A stretch of 33,984 nucleotides of DNA, from NCBI GenBank assembly GCA_026999335.1, contig JALTPW010000200.1, positions 1-33,984 of the forward strand, read 5' to 3'. The stretch comes from Chromatiales bacterium (GTDB taxonomy: Bacteria > Pseudomonadota > Gammaproteobacteria > SZUA-152). The first letter of the stretch is position 1, and each line of letters begins with the position of its first letter. The notes below the pieces were generated by a model. It was not told where the DNA came from. It saw nothing but the letters and a program-made list of their open reading frames with translations, and searched no databases. Shown here piece after piece: positions 6,376-16,517 of this stretch. A program made the position numbers and the translations under genes.

Positions 6376-7194
6376 CTAGTTCTTGGTGCAGATGATCACG
6401 TCGATGTACTGCGGCGCGAATGCAGTCGGGCCGTTGCTGCTGGTATTACCAGTGCCGGATGCACCTGTCTGACCAGTGCCTGAATAGCTCGTGTTCCCAC
6501 TCGATGATCCCGTGGAGTTGGTCGTGCCAGTGTGAGTGTGTGCACCGTTGGAGGCCACGTAATGCTTGCCGGACACACCAATCGTGCGAGCTGCGCCAGA
6601 ACCAAATCCTTGTCCGCCGTTCACATCGACCAGCGCATCATGGTTGTGATTCCCCGCCGACCCTGTAGTGAACCCGTGCGTGTGCGCGATTACGGTGCTA
6701 TACGAATGGCGATGGGATGGGCCGCTGTGCGTATGGGATGGCCCAGTGTGGGTGTGCGCTGTGCTGGGCGGCGAGGACAGGGGGTGCGTGCCGCCACTGC
6801 CGCCGCCGGATCCGCTCACCACGCGCAGCGCCTTGTCGTTCTGGGTAGTGTCCTTGGTCCATCCTGAGGGTGCGGCGGCCTGATAAAACACCATCTTGGT
6901 CCCAGACGGGATCAAGTTACTATTGAGGAGCGCAGACACGCTCTTGCCGCCTACCGTGTTTGCATCGCCTGCATTGGCCGCTTTGATCTGGTACAGCGAT
7001 GACAGCGCCACCCAGGTGGTCCCATTCCATTTCTCGAACCGATTGTTGGCGCTGTTCCAGCGCACCGCGTTCGTGGGGATGTTGGTCGGTGTCCCCACGT
7101 CGAACATGGTCGCTAGGTCGTCGTCACGTGCCTTGAGCAGGTTGAGAAAGTCCTGGTAGAGATCCGTCAGGACCGGTTTGTTCCAGTCCGCCAT
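6376..7194 (-). CDS. Tail fiber/collar protein with His-rich (HxH) tip
   Basis: HTHTGPSHTHSGPSHRHSY...HTHGFTTGSAGNHNHD repeats followed by the common fiber C-terminus TAFAPQYIDVIICTKN. Confidence 0.85.
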   Translation of the reverse strand: MADWNKPVLTDLYQDFLNLLKARDDDLATMFDVGTPTNIPTNAVRWNSANNRFEKWNGTTWVALSSLYQIKAANAGDANTVGGKSVSALLNSNLIPSGTKMVFYQAAAPSGWTKDTTQNDKALRVVSGSGGGSGGTHPLSSPPSTAHTHTGPSHTHSGPSHRHSYSTVIAHTHGFTTGSAGNHNHDALVDVNGGQGFGSGAARTIGVSGKHYVASNGAHTHTGTTNSTGSSSGNTSYSGTGQTGASGTGNTSSNGPTAFAPQYIDVIICTKN

Positions 7195-7195
7195 G

Positions 7196-10100
7196 TCAGA
7201 AACCCTCCGCTGACCATGAGAACGGCCCGCTCACGCGAGCCCCCGTAGTGCTGTTGTAGAGATAGACAGAGAAACTGGTGGGGTAGGGTGTGTCCGTGAA
7301 GTCGTAGACCGCGATGACGGACCCAGAGCCCTGCGGCGTGACGGTAATGCTGTCCACATCGATGAATTGCCGGTTGAAGTTCACCACTGTTCCATTGGTG
7401 TCGGCGGCGTTTGCGGTGCCCATGCCGCCGTCGTACTTGCGCTTCACGTCCAGCCGCACCTCGAGGCCGGTCAGCTCCAGCAGGTCGTCACCGCCGGCGG
7501 CGCTGAACTCCAGGCGCACCTTGACGTACTGGAAATCGGTGGCGAACACCTGCCACACACCCGTGTAGTCCGTCCACGGGTCAGTTGCCAGCTTGCGCAC
7601 CGAGATGATGGGGTTGATGGTCACGTTGCCGGAGACAGTCACGCTGCTCAGGACCACGTTGATCAGCGTCCCGGCCAGCACGGTGCCATAGTCGAACGTC
7701 TCCTCGTAGACCGCTGTGGTTTGGGACGGCTGCATGAAGTAGGGGAAACCGGCGTTGATCTGGTCCTGAGGGGAGTTCCAGCCGTTGTTGGTAAAGTGCT
7801 GCTGATAGGTGTCGCTGGTGACCACCGGTACCAGCAGGTGTCCGTCTGCCTTGACCAGGGCGTTGGTCTTGGTGCCGGACCAGGTGCTGAGCCATTTCTG
7901 CTTGAGGATGTAGTCCGGGGGCTCATTGACCGCGGCCGCGATCGATGCCTCAGTGCCATAGTTCCCTGCAGAGTCCACGGCTACCACCCAATAGGTGTAG
8001 ATACCGGACTCGATCTCGAACAGTGGGGCAAACGTGCCAGCATGCTCCCCCACTACCTCTGCGGTGGCGAAGTCTGCGCCCTTGCGAACCTCGTAGTGGT
8101 CTATAGGCAGGGTCCCGGCGCTGGCCGACCAACTGAGCAGTACGTTGTTGTCGATCACCTGCTGGCTGACACTAGGCCGCCCGGGCGGGCTGACCACGAC
8201 GTCAATGGACCCTGCAGCACCCATATTGCCTGCTGCGTCGATAGCTGCGACCCAGTACCGGCGCGTGCCTGACCATGCCGCCTCCGTGGCAAACCGCGTG
8301 CCCTTGATGCGTCCCACATAGATGGCAGTCGCGAAGTTGCTACCGTACCGGATCTCATACTCGACGATGGGAAAATCCCCTGTGCTAGCCGTCCACTCGA
8401 TGACTGCGTTCGGTCCCTCGAAGCTGTTGGAGACCACTGGCGCACCAGGCGCATTGATGGTGAGTGTCACATAGGTGGCGGTGGCTGAGACGTGGTCGGT
8501 CGTATCCCGGGCCTTGATGCCAAACGTGTAACTCCCAGCGGCCAGGATCCGGTACAGGTAAGTATTCGATTTTGTGCGATCGATTACCTGTCCACTGTCG
8601 TAGTCCGCTCCAAGTCGCAACTCGTAGTCACGCAAGTCGATGTCCTGTACGTCATCCCAGGCCAGTAGGATGCCGTTCGCCTGCAAAGTCGCGGTGAAGT
8701 TCGTCACGTCCTCTGGGACGGCAGCCTGCCCGACGATGGTGTAGCTCACCAGTTGGGTGCTGGATCCGCCCATGCGCCCGCGTTTGTTGAATGCGCTGAT
8801 CTCGATCTCGATGGTGCCTGCTGCATCCACATCGAACTCGATGGCACGCGCTGTTGTACTCCCTAGCATTACCCAGGGCCGGTCTGTGAATCGATAGCGA
8901 ACCCAGGCGCCACCATATTCGCCAGTGACGTCCCAGGTGACGGCTACTCGGGTGCCAAACCCCGCTCCGATGCGGATCAAGGTGTCCCCAACCTGCACGT
9001 CTGTGACAGTCGGGAATTGGTTACCGTATGTGGTAGGCTGCGTGTAGCTGAACGGGTTGTTCTCGGCCGCGTAGTAGTTGGGATCCTCGTCCACGGCCGT
9101 GATACGCACACGGTGCTCGGACAACGGCTGGATGTCGACGATCTTGACCTTTTTTCCAGGCGTCGGTGCAGGCTCGAAGAACCACAGATAGTCCAGCGGC
9201 GGGTGGTTTGGATCATCGTCCGGTGCGCTGGGCAGCGGCGTGCTCAGCGAGAGCGTGTCGCTGGGCCCAGTCTGGTAATTGACGTCGTAGACACCGTAAC
9301 TGCCATCTGGGAACCGGATACCGATGTAATGTTGCTCGCCAGACGTGAACGGCACCTGACGGTCGAGCTGCAACGTCGTCGTGGTACCGGACACGAGGCG
9401 GCCAGAATATCCCCATTGGGTCAAGTCGTGGGACAGGGTGACCACGTCACCGCGGTCCACTACCAGTCCCTCCATGTCTGTTTCCCAGATGATCCGGCGC
9501 CGGCGGTAAGTCTGTGCCGCAGCCAGCAGCAGCGCCTCCTTGCCCGCCTGATCCTTGTCAGTCACGCCCCATAAGTCCACCGTCACAGGGTTGACTGGGT
9601 TTGTCACACCTGGTACCGCGGCCCGTACGGTGTCTGGTTGCCAGTCCAGGGCCGGGTTGATGAATCTGGCAACGATCTCGTCGGCGATCTTGCCGGTGGC
9701 ATACTCGATCCGAAACGAGTCCCGGACGATGTTGCTCATGCAGAAGACGGCCACAGCGGGCCGGTTGTCCTCATCCCAGACGACTCCCAACTTGCCGCTG
9801 GCCCAGGTGGGCGTGGCACGGCCGCAACGGGCGATGGCGATCAGCATCTCGTCCACGTTCATGGGCCTATCGAAGACGAGATTGCAGCTCAAGCCCTTCA
9901 TGTCGCACCATGCCCCCCAGTCTTTGATGGCCTGCTCGTCGATACGGGTGGTGGGCAGGCCAGCACCGAACAGCCGCTGCCCATTGGCATCGAACTTCCC
10001 CAGTGCCAGCCACCGGAACCACCAAGCGGGGTTGCTGGTGGCCTGCAGGACCCAAGCGGTGCCCGTCCAGGCTTCGCACCGGGCCGTAGCCAGAGCCGAG

Positions 10101-11380
10101 AGACTGTCCACTTGCCCACTGAGCTGAGAAGTCGCCTTGATCTTCAGTGCCACGCGCTTCTGGCCGGTGTAATCTCCCGTGTCCGCTTGGTAACTGCGCA
10201 GTTGCTGCCAGGTGAAGTCTGAAGTCTCTTTCGGGCTGGTCGCGTCTGGAGTCACACGCCGGACACGCACGTCATACTGGCCAGAGGGGACATCACGCCG
10301 GTAGCTGTAGCGCAGCGGCTTGCGGTCGCCGTTGGTGATGGTGATGCTGTTGGTCGTATCGAACCAGGGTTGCCACAGGCCAGATCCTGCTGAGGCATAT
10401 TCGATTTCGAAAGTGACACTGAGCGGTTCCAGGCCCTTGTTCGCGGCGAAGAACAGCAACCCTGTAATGTCCACAGCCAGTGCTGTCGCGTTCGGGCTCG
10501 ATGTCCGGGTGATCCAGCCGGCGGAAGCGGTCAGCGCACCACCGGCGATGGTGTCGACGTTGGCCGGGAAGATGGTCAAGGCCCCATCGGGACCAGATTC
10601 CTCGATCTGGACATCGCTGAATGCTCCATCGACGGTGGACGCATCGGACGCCAGGCGCGTGTTCCCGATGCGAAAGTCGCTCAGCGTCATATCGCTGAGG
10701 CCGAAGTTGAAGACTTGGTAGAGGAATTGGTCGCTGCCCAAGAATTCGGTGTAGGGGCGGGCCCCTAGATCTGGGAAGATCCTGTGTGTCCCGATTACCA
10801 GCGGCAGAGGGGCATAAGGGCGGGCACGGTTCGTACCACCAGTCAACGCATAAGTTGGGCTACCGTCCTCCAACCCAGTGGCGTTCTTGATCTCTGGGCT
10901 CGGTGGCGGCACCAGGGCGTTGACCAGCATCGTCCCGCCGATCTGAATCAGAGCAGTACCTACCGCCGCAGCCACGGCATCGCCCAGGCCCAGATTCAAC
11001 GCTCCACCTAATGGGGCACCAAACGTGAGCGCGGCCACCAGTACGGCGATCTGCAGCACCGTGCGTAGCACCTTGTCGCTGTCACTACCGCCACCTTGGA
11101 CGCGTGCGCGGACGGTGATCAGATCACCTGTAGCTGGGAACGTGGTGTCCCATACTGCTCTGGGGATCTCTCGGCCATTGAGGTACAGCACCACCGGTTC
11201 AGAGAGGGTAAGCCCTATCCGGTTCAGGTATCGGGCGATAGATTCCCCGGGCAAGAATGGGGTATAGACGGTGGTTCGGTCGCGTGTCGCGAGGATCGGA
11301 TGTGGGCAGTAGACCAGGTTCGCCTGCGCCGGATTATCCACGACTGTACTATAGCGTGGCTGTGGTGGTGTTAGCGCCAC
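7196..11380 (-). CDS. Tail tip / host specificity protein J-like (1394 aa)
   Basis: Large ORF after NlpC/P60; N-terminal J-like region and tandem FN3-like repeats. Confidence 0.9.
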   Translation of the reverse strand: MALTPPQPRYSTVVDNPAQANLVYCPHPILATRDRTTVYTPFLPGESIARYLNRIGLTLSEPVVLYLNGREIPRAVWDTTFPATGDLITVRARVQGGGSDSDKVLRTVLQIAVLVAALTFGAPLGGALNLGLGDAVAAAVGTALIQIGGTMLVNALVPPPSPEIKNATGLEDGSPTYALTGGTNRARPYAPLPLVIGTHRIFPDLGARPYTEFLGSDQFLYQVFNFGLSDMTLSDFRIGNTRLASDASTVDGAFSDVQIEESGPDGALTIFPANVDTIAGGALTASAGWITRTSSPNATALAVDITGLLFFAANKGLEPLSVTFEIEYASAGSGLWQPWFDTTNSITITNGDRKPLRYSYRRDVPSGQYDVRVRRVTPDATSPKETSDFTWQQLRSYQADTGDYTGQKRVALKIKATSQLSGQVDSLSALATARCEAWTGTAWVLQATSNPAWWFRWLALGKFDANGQRLFGAGLPTTRIDEQAIKDWGAWCDMKGLSCNLVFDRPMNVDEMLIAIARCGRATPTWASGKLGVVWDEDNRPAVAVFCMSNIVRDSFRIEYATGKIADEIVARFINPALDWQPDTVRAAVPGVTNPVNPVTVDLWGVTDKDQAGKEALLLAAAQTYRRRRIIWETDMEGLVVDRGDVVTLSHDLTQWGYSGRLVSGTTTTLQLDRQVPFTSGEQHYIGIRFPDGSYGVYDVNYQTGPSDTLSLSTPLPSAPDDDPNHPPLDYLWFFEPAPTPGKKVKIVDIQPLSEHRVRITAVDEDPNYYAAENNPFSYTQPTTYGNQFPTVTDVQVGDTLIRIGAGFGTRVAVTWDVTGEYGGAWVRYRFTDRPWVMLGSTTARAIEFDVDAAGTIEIEISAFNKRGRMGGSSTQLVSYTIVGQAAVPEDVTNFTATLQANGILLAWDDVQDIDLRDYELRLGADYDSGQVIDRTKSNTYLYRILAAGSYTFGIKARDTTDHVSATATYVTLTINAPGAPVVSNSFEGPNAVIEWTASTGDFPIVEYEIRYGSNFATAIYVGRIKGTRFATEAAWSGTRRYWVAAIDAAGNMGAAGSIDVVVSPPGRPSVSQQVIDNNVLLSWSASAGTLPIDHYEVRKGADFATAEVVGEHAGTFAPLFEIESGIYTYWVVAVDSAGNYGTEASIAAAVNEPPDYILKQKWLSTWSGTKTNALVKADGHLLVPVVTSDTYQQHFTNNGWNSPQDQINAGFPYFMQPSQTTAVYEETFDYGTVLAGTLINVVLSSVTVSGNVTINPIISVRKLATDPWTDYTGVWQVFATDFQYVKVRLEFSAAGGDDLLELTGLEVRLDVKRKYDGGMGTANAADTNGTVVNFNRQFIDVDSITVTPQGSGSVIAVYDFTDTPYPTSFSVYLYNSTTGARVSGPFSWSAEGF

Positions 11381-11757
11381 CGGTAATAACCTTCCACGGC
11401 CAATCCGTAGCGGTCCAGATCTCGAATCCTGTGCAGTACTACCTGCCCGGCGCTCTTCATGGCATGCAAGACATGTGGCACCTCACCGAGTTCGCAGTAG
11501 ATGCCGATGTGATTGAGACGACCGCGGCCGACCATGAGCACCGCGTCTCCTTCTGCTGGGTGCTCCACGGGATCAGCGTAATCATCCTTGTGTGCTTGAA
11601 TCTGGCGGCTCCAGCCACGGTAATCTGACATGCGCTCCGCAGGCAGCGCGATGTGGCGCCCAAAGACTTCCAGTTGCACTCGGGCGGCCAGCGTGGCACA
11701 GTCGTTCTCGCCCTCGATGTAGGGCTCCCCCAGGTAACGTTCCGCCCAATGTGTCAT
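11371..11757 (-). CDS. NlpC/P60 family tail peptidase (lambda K-like)
   Basis: GENDCATLAARV and NHIGIY Cys/His motifs; position between tail genes and J. Confidence 0.8.
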   Translation of the reverse strand: MTHWAERYLGEPYIEGENDCATLAARVQLEVFGRHIALPAERMSDYRGWSRQIQAHKDDYADPVEHPAEGDAVLMVGRGRLNHIGIYCELGEVPHVLHAMKSAGQVVLHRIRDLDRYGLAVEGYYRWR

Positions 11758-12233
11758 CAGAACAACCCCGGTGCCGTCTCTGGCCGGTAAGTGAGCGTGA
11801 CGCCGGGCCGGTTGAGTAGGTCATCGAAGCTGAGCACACCACTGACTTCCAGGGCAGTGATGCTCAGATTGCTGAGGTCCATGGTCACTTCCCACTCGAT
11901 AACGTCCGGAGCGCTGCGCAGGACCTGGATCATGCGGCAGGTGGCCCCCTGGCCGCCGCCGGAGGCCTCCAGCCAGGCCACCAACTCCTTTCCCACATTG
12001 TCGATGGCGAGCCGCGCCCTGGGCAGCCCTACCTCTTTGTCGTCCGGCAGGGTGGCCCTGAACGCCATCGCCACGAAGGTGTTGCCCATATGGACCAGGT
12101 CCTGGTTGTCGTTGACCACCCGGATGGGTGCGGCCAGGTCCGGGTGATCGATTTCCAGCAACAGCAGCGGTGTCTCCTTGGCGGAGGTGCTGTTGATGGT
12201 CTCCTTGAGCGTATTGGAGTAGCTCTTGGCCAT
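11757..12233 (-). CDS. DUF1833-like minor tail protein
   Basis: MAKSYSNTLKETINSTSAKETPLLLLEIDHPDLAAPIRVVNDN; ATG 12233 overlaps the upstream stop. Confidence 0.8.
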   Translation of the reverse strand: MAKSYSNTLKETINSTSAKETPLLLLEIDHPDLAAPIRVVNDNQDLVHMGNTFVAMAFRATLPDDKEVGLPRARLAIDNVGKELVAWLEASGGGQGATCRMIQVLRSAPDVIEWEVTMDLSNLSITALEVSGVLSFDDLLNRPGVTLTYRPETAPGLF

Positions 12234-12598
12234 CAGTCCCAGGTCTCCAGACGAAAGCTCACCTCCCAGGACAGTGGAGCTCCTGGATAGGGCGAGAAGG
12301 GCTTGGCGGTGTAGATCCCACCTTCGATGCGGGCGAGCTTTGTGATGCCATCCTGGGGATCGGTCCAATTGAACCAGTCTGCGCCACGGGCGATGGTGTC
12401 GCGGAACCAGGTCTTCCAGCTGGCGTATTCCGCGTCGCTGTAGACATACGTCACCGGTCGACCCACCATGGCCTTGCTGCGGACCATGGCCTGCTTCGGT
12501 GGACCGCTTTCCATCTGGGTCCGGATCAGGGCGGATTCAGGCTCTTCGCCGTACCGGTCTAGCGCCAGGCGGCCGTAGGAAGGATAATCTGTAGCCAT
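12233..12598 (-). CDS. Minor tail protein (121 aa)
   Basis: Between tape measure and DUF1833-like gene; DAEYASWKTWFRDTIARGADWFNW. Confidence 0.7.
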   Translation of the reverse strand: MATDYPSYGRLALDRYGEEPESALIRTQMESGPPKQAMVRSKAMVGRPVTYVYSDAEYASWKTWFRDTIARGADWFNWTDPQDGITKLARIEGGIYTAKPFSPYPGAPLSWEVSFRLETWD

Positions 12599-12601
12599 CG
12601 T

Positions 12602-14992
12602 CTATCCCCCGACCCTGCGCAAATTGAAGGTTCTGGCCAGCTTGCTGGATATGGGCCCGCCACGGTCTACGTCGTCGGTGACGATAGAGACCACCAGGCC
12701 GGCTGGCGTCTGACCCACCTGAGCCTGGTTGATTTCCTTCGGCGACCCTTTGTTTTCGATGACCACCTTCACTTCACTCGGACTGGCACTCTGGGGTACC
12801 GATACTGGTCCACCATGTGCCAGGCGCAGGGGCGCCGTGAATGGCCGTACCAGGCCGCCGGCGGCGAACTTTGGCCTGCGGATGGCGTTGATCTCGTCCA
12901 GGAACTGCTTGCCATAGTGCTGCACGGCCGCGGCCCGCACCACGTACTCGCCGTTTGACAGCAGCGCAGGGATTGAGTCTGAGGTTGCCGTCCCCGGACC
13001 AGTGATCAGACCACCCTCGGCCTTGGTCTGGACTGGGAACAATCCACGGAAGAAATCACCGACACTGGCGAACAACGGGTCGAATGCAGCCGTCAGGGCG
13101 ATACGCTCGATCTCACGGATGATGGAAGCGGCAAAATCGCCGAAATTACGCTCGCCATCAAGCAGCCGGTCGGCGAAGTCCCGGCTCCAGCCACGGGTGG
13201 CCAGTATCAACTCGTCGAACATGGCCTGGCCGGCGTCACCCATGTCCTCGGTCGCGGCCTCGAACTCTTGTGAGGCCTCTACAATGGCGCGGCGCCAGTT
13301 CTCGATGGCTTCTGCGCTCCCTACGACGCCGAACTTTCCTTCCAAATAAAGCCGGTTGCGCTCCTCGATCTGAGCCGCGAAGCGTTCCTCTGCCGTACGC
13401 GTGCGCTCGATAATGGCCCGGGCCTTTTCCAGGTCGGCATTCTGCTGCGCCAGGGCCTGCTGGGCATCAATGGCTCGCTCTGCCAGATCCAGATCGGCCT
13501 GCGATGCCCCTAACAGCTCCAGCCGGTATAGGGCCACCTGTTTTGCTGTCAGCCCTGTCGTGGCGGCCTCCAGTTGCAGGGCCTGGACTGTTTTCGCTAT
13601 CGATTCTCTACGCTGCGCTTCGGAGTCCACCCCTATGGGTGTCGTGCCAGCCGATCCTTCTCGATCCTGCTGTCCCTCCGAGGCGTCCAGTTCCCGTTCT
13701 GCTAGTAGGCGTGCACGCCTGGCTTGCAATCTGGCAAGGATCGCTTCTGTCTTCGCCAGGGCCTGCTCTGACGCACCACTCTGGCGCTGTGCTTCCATGG
13801 CTCGTGTCACGGCTTGGATGTCGGCCTCGAGATTCTGCAACGCAGCACTCTGCTGCTCTGTGGCATCGGTCTGGGCGCGTGTCAGGGATGCTGCCGCCTG
13901 CTGCACAGACACGTAGGTCTTGGTACCTGCTGCAGCTGCGGTGAGTGCTGGTATCAGCACCTTTAGCCATGGCGGTGCCGGGATCTTGCTGGTGATGGAA
14001 GCAGTGGCGGCGAAGGAAGCAAATGCGGCCGCTGCTGCGAGGATACCTTCCTTGTTCTCCACCAGATACCGGATCGTCTCGCCTGTGAATTTCCCGAATG
14101 CCGCCATCCCTTCGCGAAACCCAGGCTTTGAGAACGACTCGCTGAGATCGCGCATGGCATCGACCAGGGCAGTGAGGAACCCACTGTCCGCGAATGCCAG
14201 CTTGAGCCGAAAAATCTCGGTGTTGAACCGGTTGATCTGTGCGGTGGCACTTTGCGCCGCCCGTGGCACCTGGGCACCAAACTCCTGCCTGATCTGGGCA
14301 GCGAATCTGGGCAGGAATCGTTCGGAAACCAAGCGGCCTTCCTGTAGAAATTTGTCCAGTTGCTGAGTGCTGACCCCGATCGACCGGGCCGCGATCTGGA
14401 ATGCTCCAAACAGCCGCTCACCGAGCTGCTGCCTCAGTTCTTCTGCGCTCACCACCCCCTTCGAGATGATCTGCTGCACGGCACGCAAGGCGCCCTCGGT
14501 ATCCGCAGTAGACAGGTTCAGTACCGTCGCAGCCTCGGCGATGGCAGAAAAGATGTCACGTACACCCTGGCCTTCCAGGGCCGTCCCTCGCGCGGACGCA
14601 GCCAGTTGCGCGAACTGCTGCGCAGCAGTCTCCAGGTCCAGACCGAGACGCTCCGCTTCTGCTGCGACGAACTGGAATTCCCGTTCTGCAGCTTCGGCGG
14701 ATCCGGTGGCGGCCTCCAGCCCATTGCGGATCCGCTCCATGGACAGGGCCGCACGGGTGACGTCACGCAGGAACAGCCCCAGGCCGATACTGGCGACGGC
14801 AGTCCTGAGTGACAGCACGGCACGGTGTGCGCCCAGGACTGCGCCTGAAAAATCGCGTGTCTGACGGGCAGTACGCTCGGACTGCTGGCCTGAGCGCTGG
14901 ATCTCCTTGACCAGCTTCTGCAGCTCAGCCTGCGCCTGACGGATGTCAGCGCGAACCCGGATCAGCAGCTCCTTGTCCTTGTTCCTAGACAT
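12602..14992 (-). CDS. Tail tape measure protein (796 aa)
   Basis: Coiled-coil N-terminus, tape-measure-type domain (SMERIRNGLEAATGSAEAAEREF), hydrophobic centre, directly after G/GT. Confidence 0.9.
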   Translation of the reverse strand: MSRNKDKELLIRVRADIRQAQAELQKLVKEIQRSGQQSERTARQTRDFSGAVLGAHRAVLSLRTAVASIGLGLFLRDVTRAALSMERIRNGLEAATGSAEAAEREFQFVAAEAERLGLDLETAAQQFAQLAASARGTALEGQGVRDIFSAIAEAATVLNLSTADTEGALRAVQQIISKGVVSAEELRQQLGERLFGAFQIAARSIGVSTQQLDKFLQEGRLVSERFLPRFAAQIRQEFGAQVPRAAQSATAQINRFNTEIFRLKLAFADSGFLTALVDAMRDLSESFSKPGFREGMAAFGKFTGETIRYLVENKEGILAAAAAFASFAATASITSKIPAPPWLKVLIPALTAAAAGTKTYVSVQQAAASLTRAQTDATEQQSAALQNLEADIQAVTRAMEAQRQSGASEQALAKTEAILARLQARRARLLAERELDASEGQQDREGSAGTTPIGVDSEAQRRESIAKTVQALQLEAATTGLTAKQVALYRLELLGASQADLDLAERAIDAQQALAQQNADLEKARAIIERTRTAEERFAAQIEERNRLYLEGKFGVVGSAEAIENWRRAIVEASQEFEAATEDMGDAGQAMFDELILATRGWSRDFADRLLDGERNFGDFAASIIREIERIALTAAFDPLFASVGDFFRGLFPVQTKAEGGLITGPGTATSDSIPALLSNGEYVVRAAAVQHYGKQFLDEINAIRRPKFAAGGLVRPFTAPLRLAHGGPVSVPQSASPSEVKVVIENKGSPKEINQAQVGQTPAGLVVSIVTDDVDRGGPISSKLARTFNLRRVGG

Positions 14993-15580
14993 GACGCAAT
15001 CGCAGTCGTTCCACCAGTCTCCGGATGTCTTTCCCGTCTGCGGCGAACGCCGCCCTCATGTCTTCGATGCGATCGGCGCGGGCGATCCGGTCCTGGCGCA
15101 GGGCCTCACGGTAGTAGAGCTCGATCTGGCGGCGTGTATAGCTCCCGATCCGGTCTGGAGGGTGCCCATGGCGGATTAGTGTGGCGTAGACCTCACCGAA
15201 GCCATGCTCAGCGGCTGGCGTGTCACCGCCTGCATCACCAGCCGCCGCATGAAAAAACCGCCGTTGACCTCCCAGAACGCCATCATCAGTCGCTGCCCGT
15301 CGACATCCGACAGTGCCTCGACCCATGCTGGATCACGGTCTACGGCCTGTGCAATCAGACGTGTCATGACATCGGTATGACGGGTGAGGATCTCGTCCAG
15401 CACTGTGAGATCGATGTCCACATCGGGGTCCATCATCATCTGAGCCAGGTCATCGATCACTGGCTGTGCCCAGCGGCTGAGTCTGGCAGCCTCGATGAAA
15501 CCGAATTCCCGGACAACGACGGTCTCGCCGGCAATCTCGAGTTCGCGCTCTGGATGTAGGATGTCAAGGTCGGTACTCAT
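14985..15580 (-). CDS. Tail assembly chaperone frameshift product (GT-like), predicted 198 aa
   Basis: -1 frame ORF 14985..15326 extends 15176..15580 through slippery T TTT TTC at 15257-15251 in the correct phase. Confidence 0.75.
15176..15580 (-). CDS. Tail assembly chaperone (G-like), 134 aa
   Basis: Between tail tube and tape measure; start MSTDLDILHPERELEIAGETVVVREFGF at 15580. Confidence 0.8.
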   Translation of the reverse strand: MSTDLDILHPERELEIAGETVVVREFGFIEAARLSRWAQPVIDDLAQMMMDPDVDIDLTVLDEILTRHTDVMTRLIAQAVDRDPAWVEALSDVDGQRLMMAFWEVNGGFFMRRLVMQAVTRQPLSMASVRSTPH

Positions 15581-15741
15581 GCCGGCTCCGCACGCTTGGC
15601 TTCGATGAGCCGCTTTGCCTGGCTCGGCCTCAACTGGATCACATCGCCCTTTTTGCAGGGTTGTCCTGCATGTGTGTGATTGTCGTCCAATAATCTGACC
15701 TTTACGGTCTTGTGTGTCGTCTGGGTCTGTGTGTCGTTCAT
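15577..15741 (-). CDS. Small conserved-looking phage protein (54 aa)
   Basis: Read by hand: MNDTQTQTTHKTVKVRLLDDNHTHAGQPCKKGDVIQLRPSQAKRLIEAKRAEPA; VRLLxDxxHAGxxxxKGDxI pattern recurs in phages. Confidence 0.75.
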   Translation of the reverse strand: MNDTQTQTTHKTVKVRLLDDNHTHAGQPCKKGDVIQLRPSQAKRLIEAKRAEPA

Positions 15742-15752
15742 TGTGCGATCCT

Positions 15753-16505
15753 CTAATCTTGTGCCTTGATACCGTAGAGCTGATCCCCAACTGCACGCTG
15801 TGTATCCAGGAGCAGAACACCATTGATGGTCATCGGACCAGGTTCGTCCGAGATCATGTTGTCCAGTGCGCCAGGGTCGAGCTGGACCTTGTACAGCTCC
15901 ACGCGCACCCGCTTGTCGGCATTGGCTGTGTTGATGCCGTTGAAGACCAGGAACTTGTCCTGGTTCTGCGGATTGATCTTGACGTGCTGCTGCGCCGCGT
16001 AGTTGTAGTCGATCTCCACCGCTGTTCCATCTGTGATCGTGCCGCCACTGATGAACTCGATAAGGCCCTCGTCGGCGTGCACAATGTAGTCCGTGTTCTC
16101 TACATACGTGGGAGTACCTCCCACGCCGGTGACCACCACGCTGCTGACATTGGTATGTTCCAGCGGCGTGAACTTGTCGAGATAGGCTGTATGCGCCTCG
16201 TTGGTGACACTGCCAGCAGCCTTGGCCGTTACCGCACCCTGTAGTGCCAGTTTCAGGTGCGATGGTTTGACACTGCGGAATCCGATGGACACGTTGTAAC
16301 TCGTACGTTTCACACCACTCGACCCGATGGCACCTGCACCTGTTGTGTTCTCGATGACCTCGAAACGCTCAACGTTCGGGGTCAACGACACGCTCTCGAG
16401 ATCGCCGACGAACTCGAGTCCCGTCGGTTGACCGTTTGCATCGCGTCCAGCAATCATCAGCGGGCCCTGACCGCGAAAATAGATGCTGTCGAATTGTTCT
16501 GGCAT
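15753..16505 (-). CDS. Major tail tube protein
   Basis: 250 aa; ESVSLTPNVERFEVIENTTGAG... typical tail tube; location. Confidence 0.8.
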   Translation of the reverse strand: MPEQFDSIYFRGQGPLMIAGRDANGQPTGLEFVGDLESVSLTPNVERFEVIENTTGAGAIGSSGVKRTSYNVSIGFRSVKPSHLKLALQGAVTAKAAGSVTNEAHTAYLDKFTPLEHTNVSSVVVTGVGGTPTYVENTDYIVHADEGLIEFISGGTITDGTAVEIDYNYAAQQHVKINPQNQDKFLVFNGINTANADKRVRVELYKVQLDPGALDNMISDEPGPMTINGVLLLDTQRAVGDQLYGIKAQD

Positions 16506-16517
16506 GTCCGTCCTCCT

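Noticed and set aside
6520-6790. Dense short GTG/TGGG-rich repeats that could look like a CRISPR or minisatellite
   Set aside because: They encode the His-rich (HTHTG/HSGPSH) tail fiber repeats in frame on minus; no uniform repeat-spacer structure
7314-11628. Numerous long plus-strand ORFs opposite the J and NlpC genes (e.g. 7367..8272, 9638..10222)
   Set aside because: Shadow ORFs opposite high-GC coding sequence; low-complexity translations and no recognisable domains
14985-15326. Independent gene starting MGRGTVGCRRAATDD
   Set aside because: Better explained as the -1 frameshift extension of the tail chaperone; the N-terminal part before the slip site is out-of-frame translation
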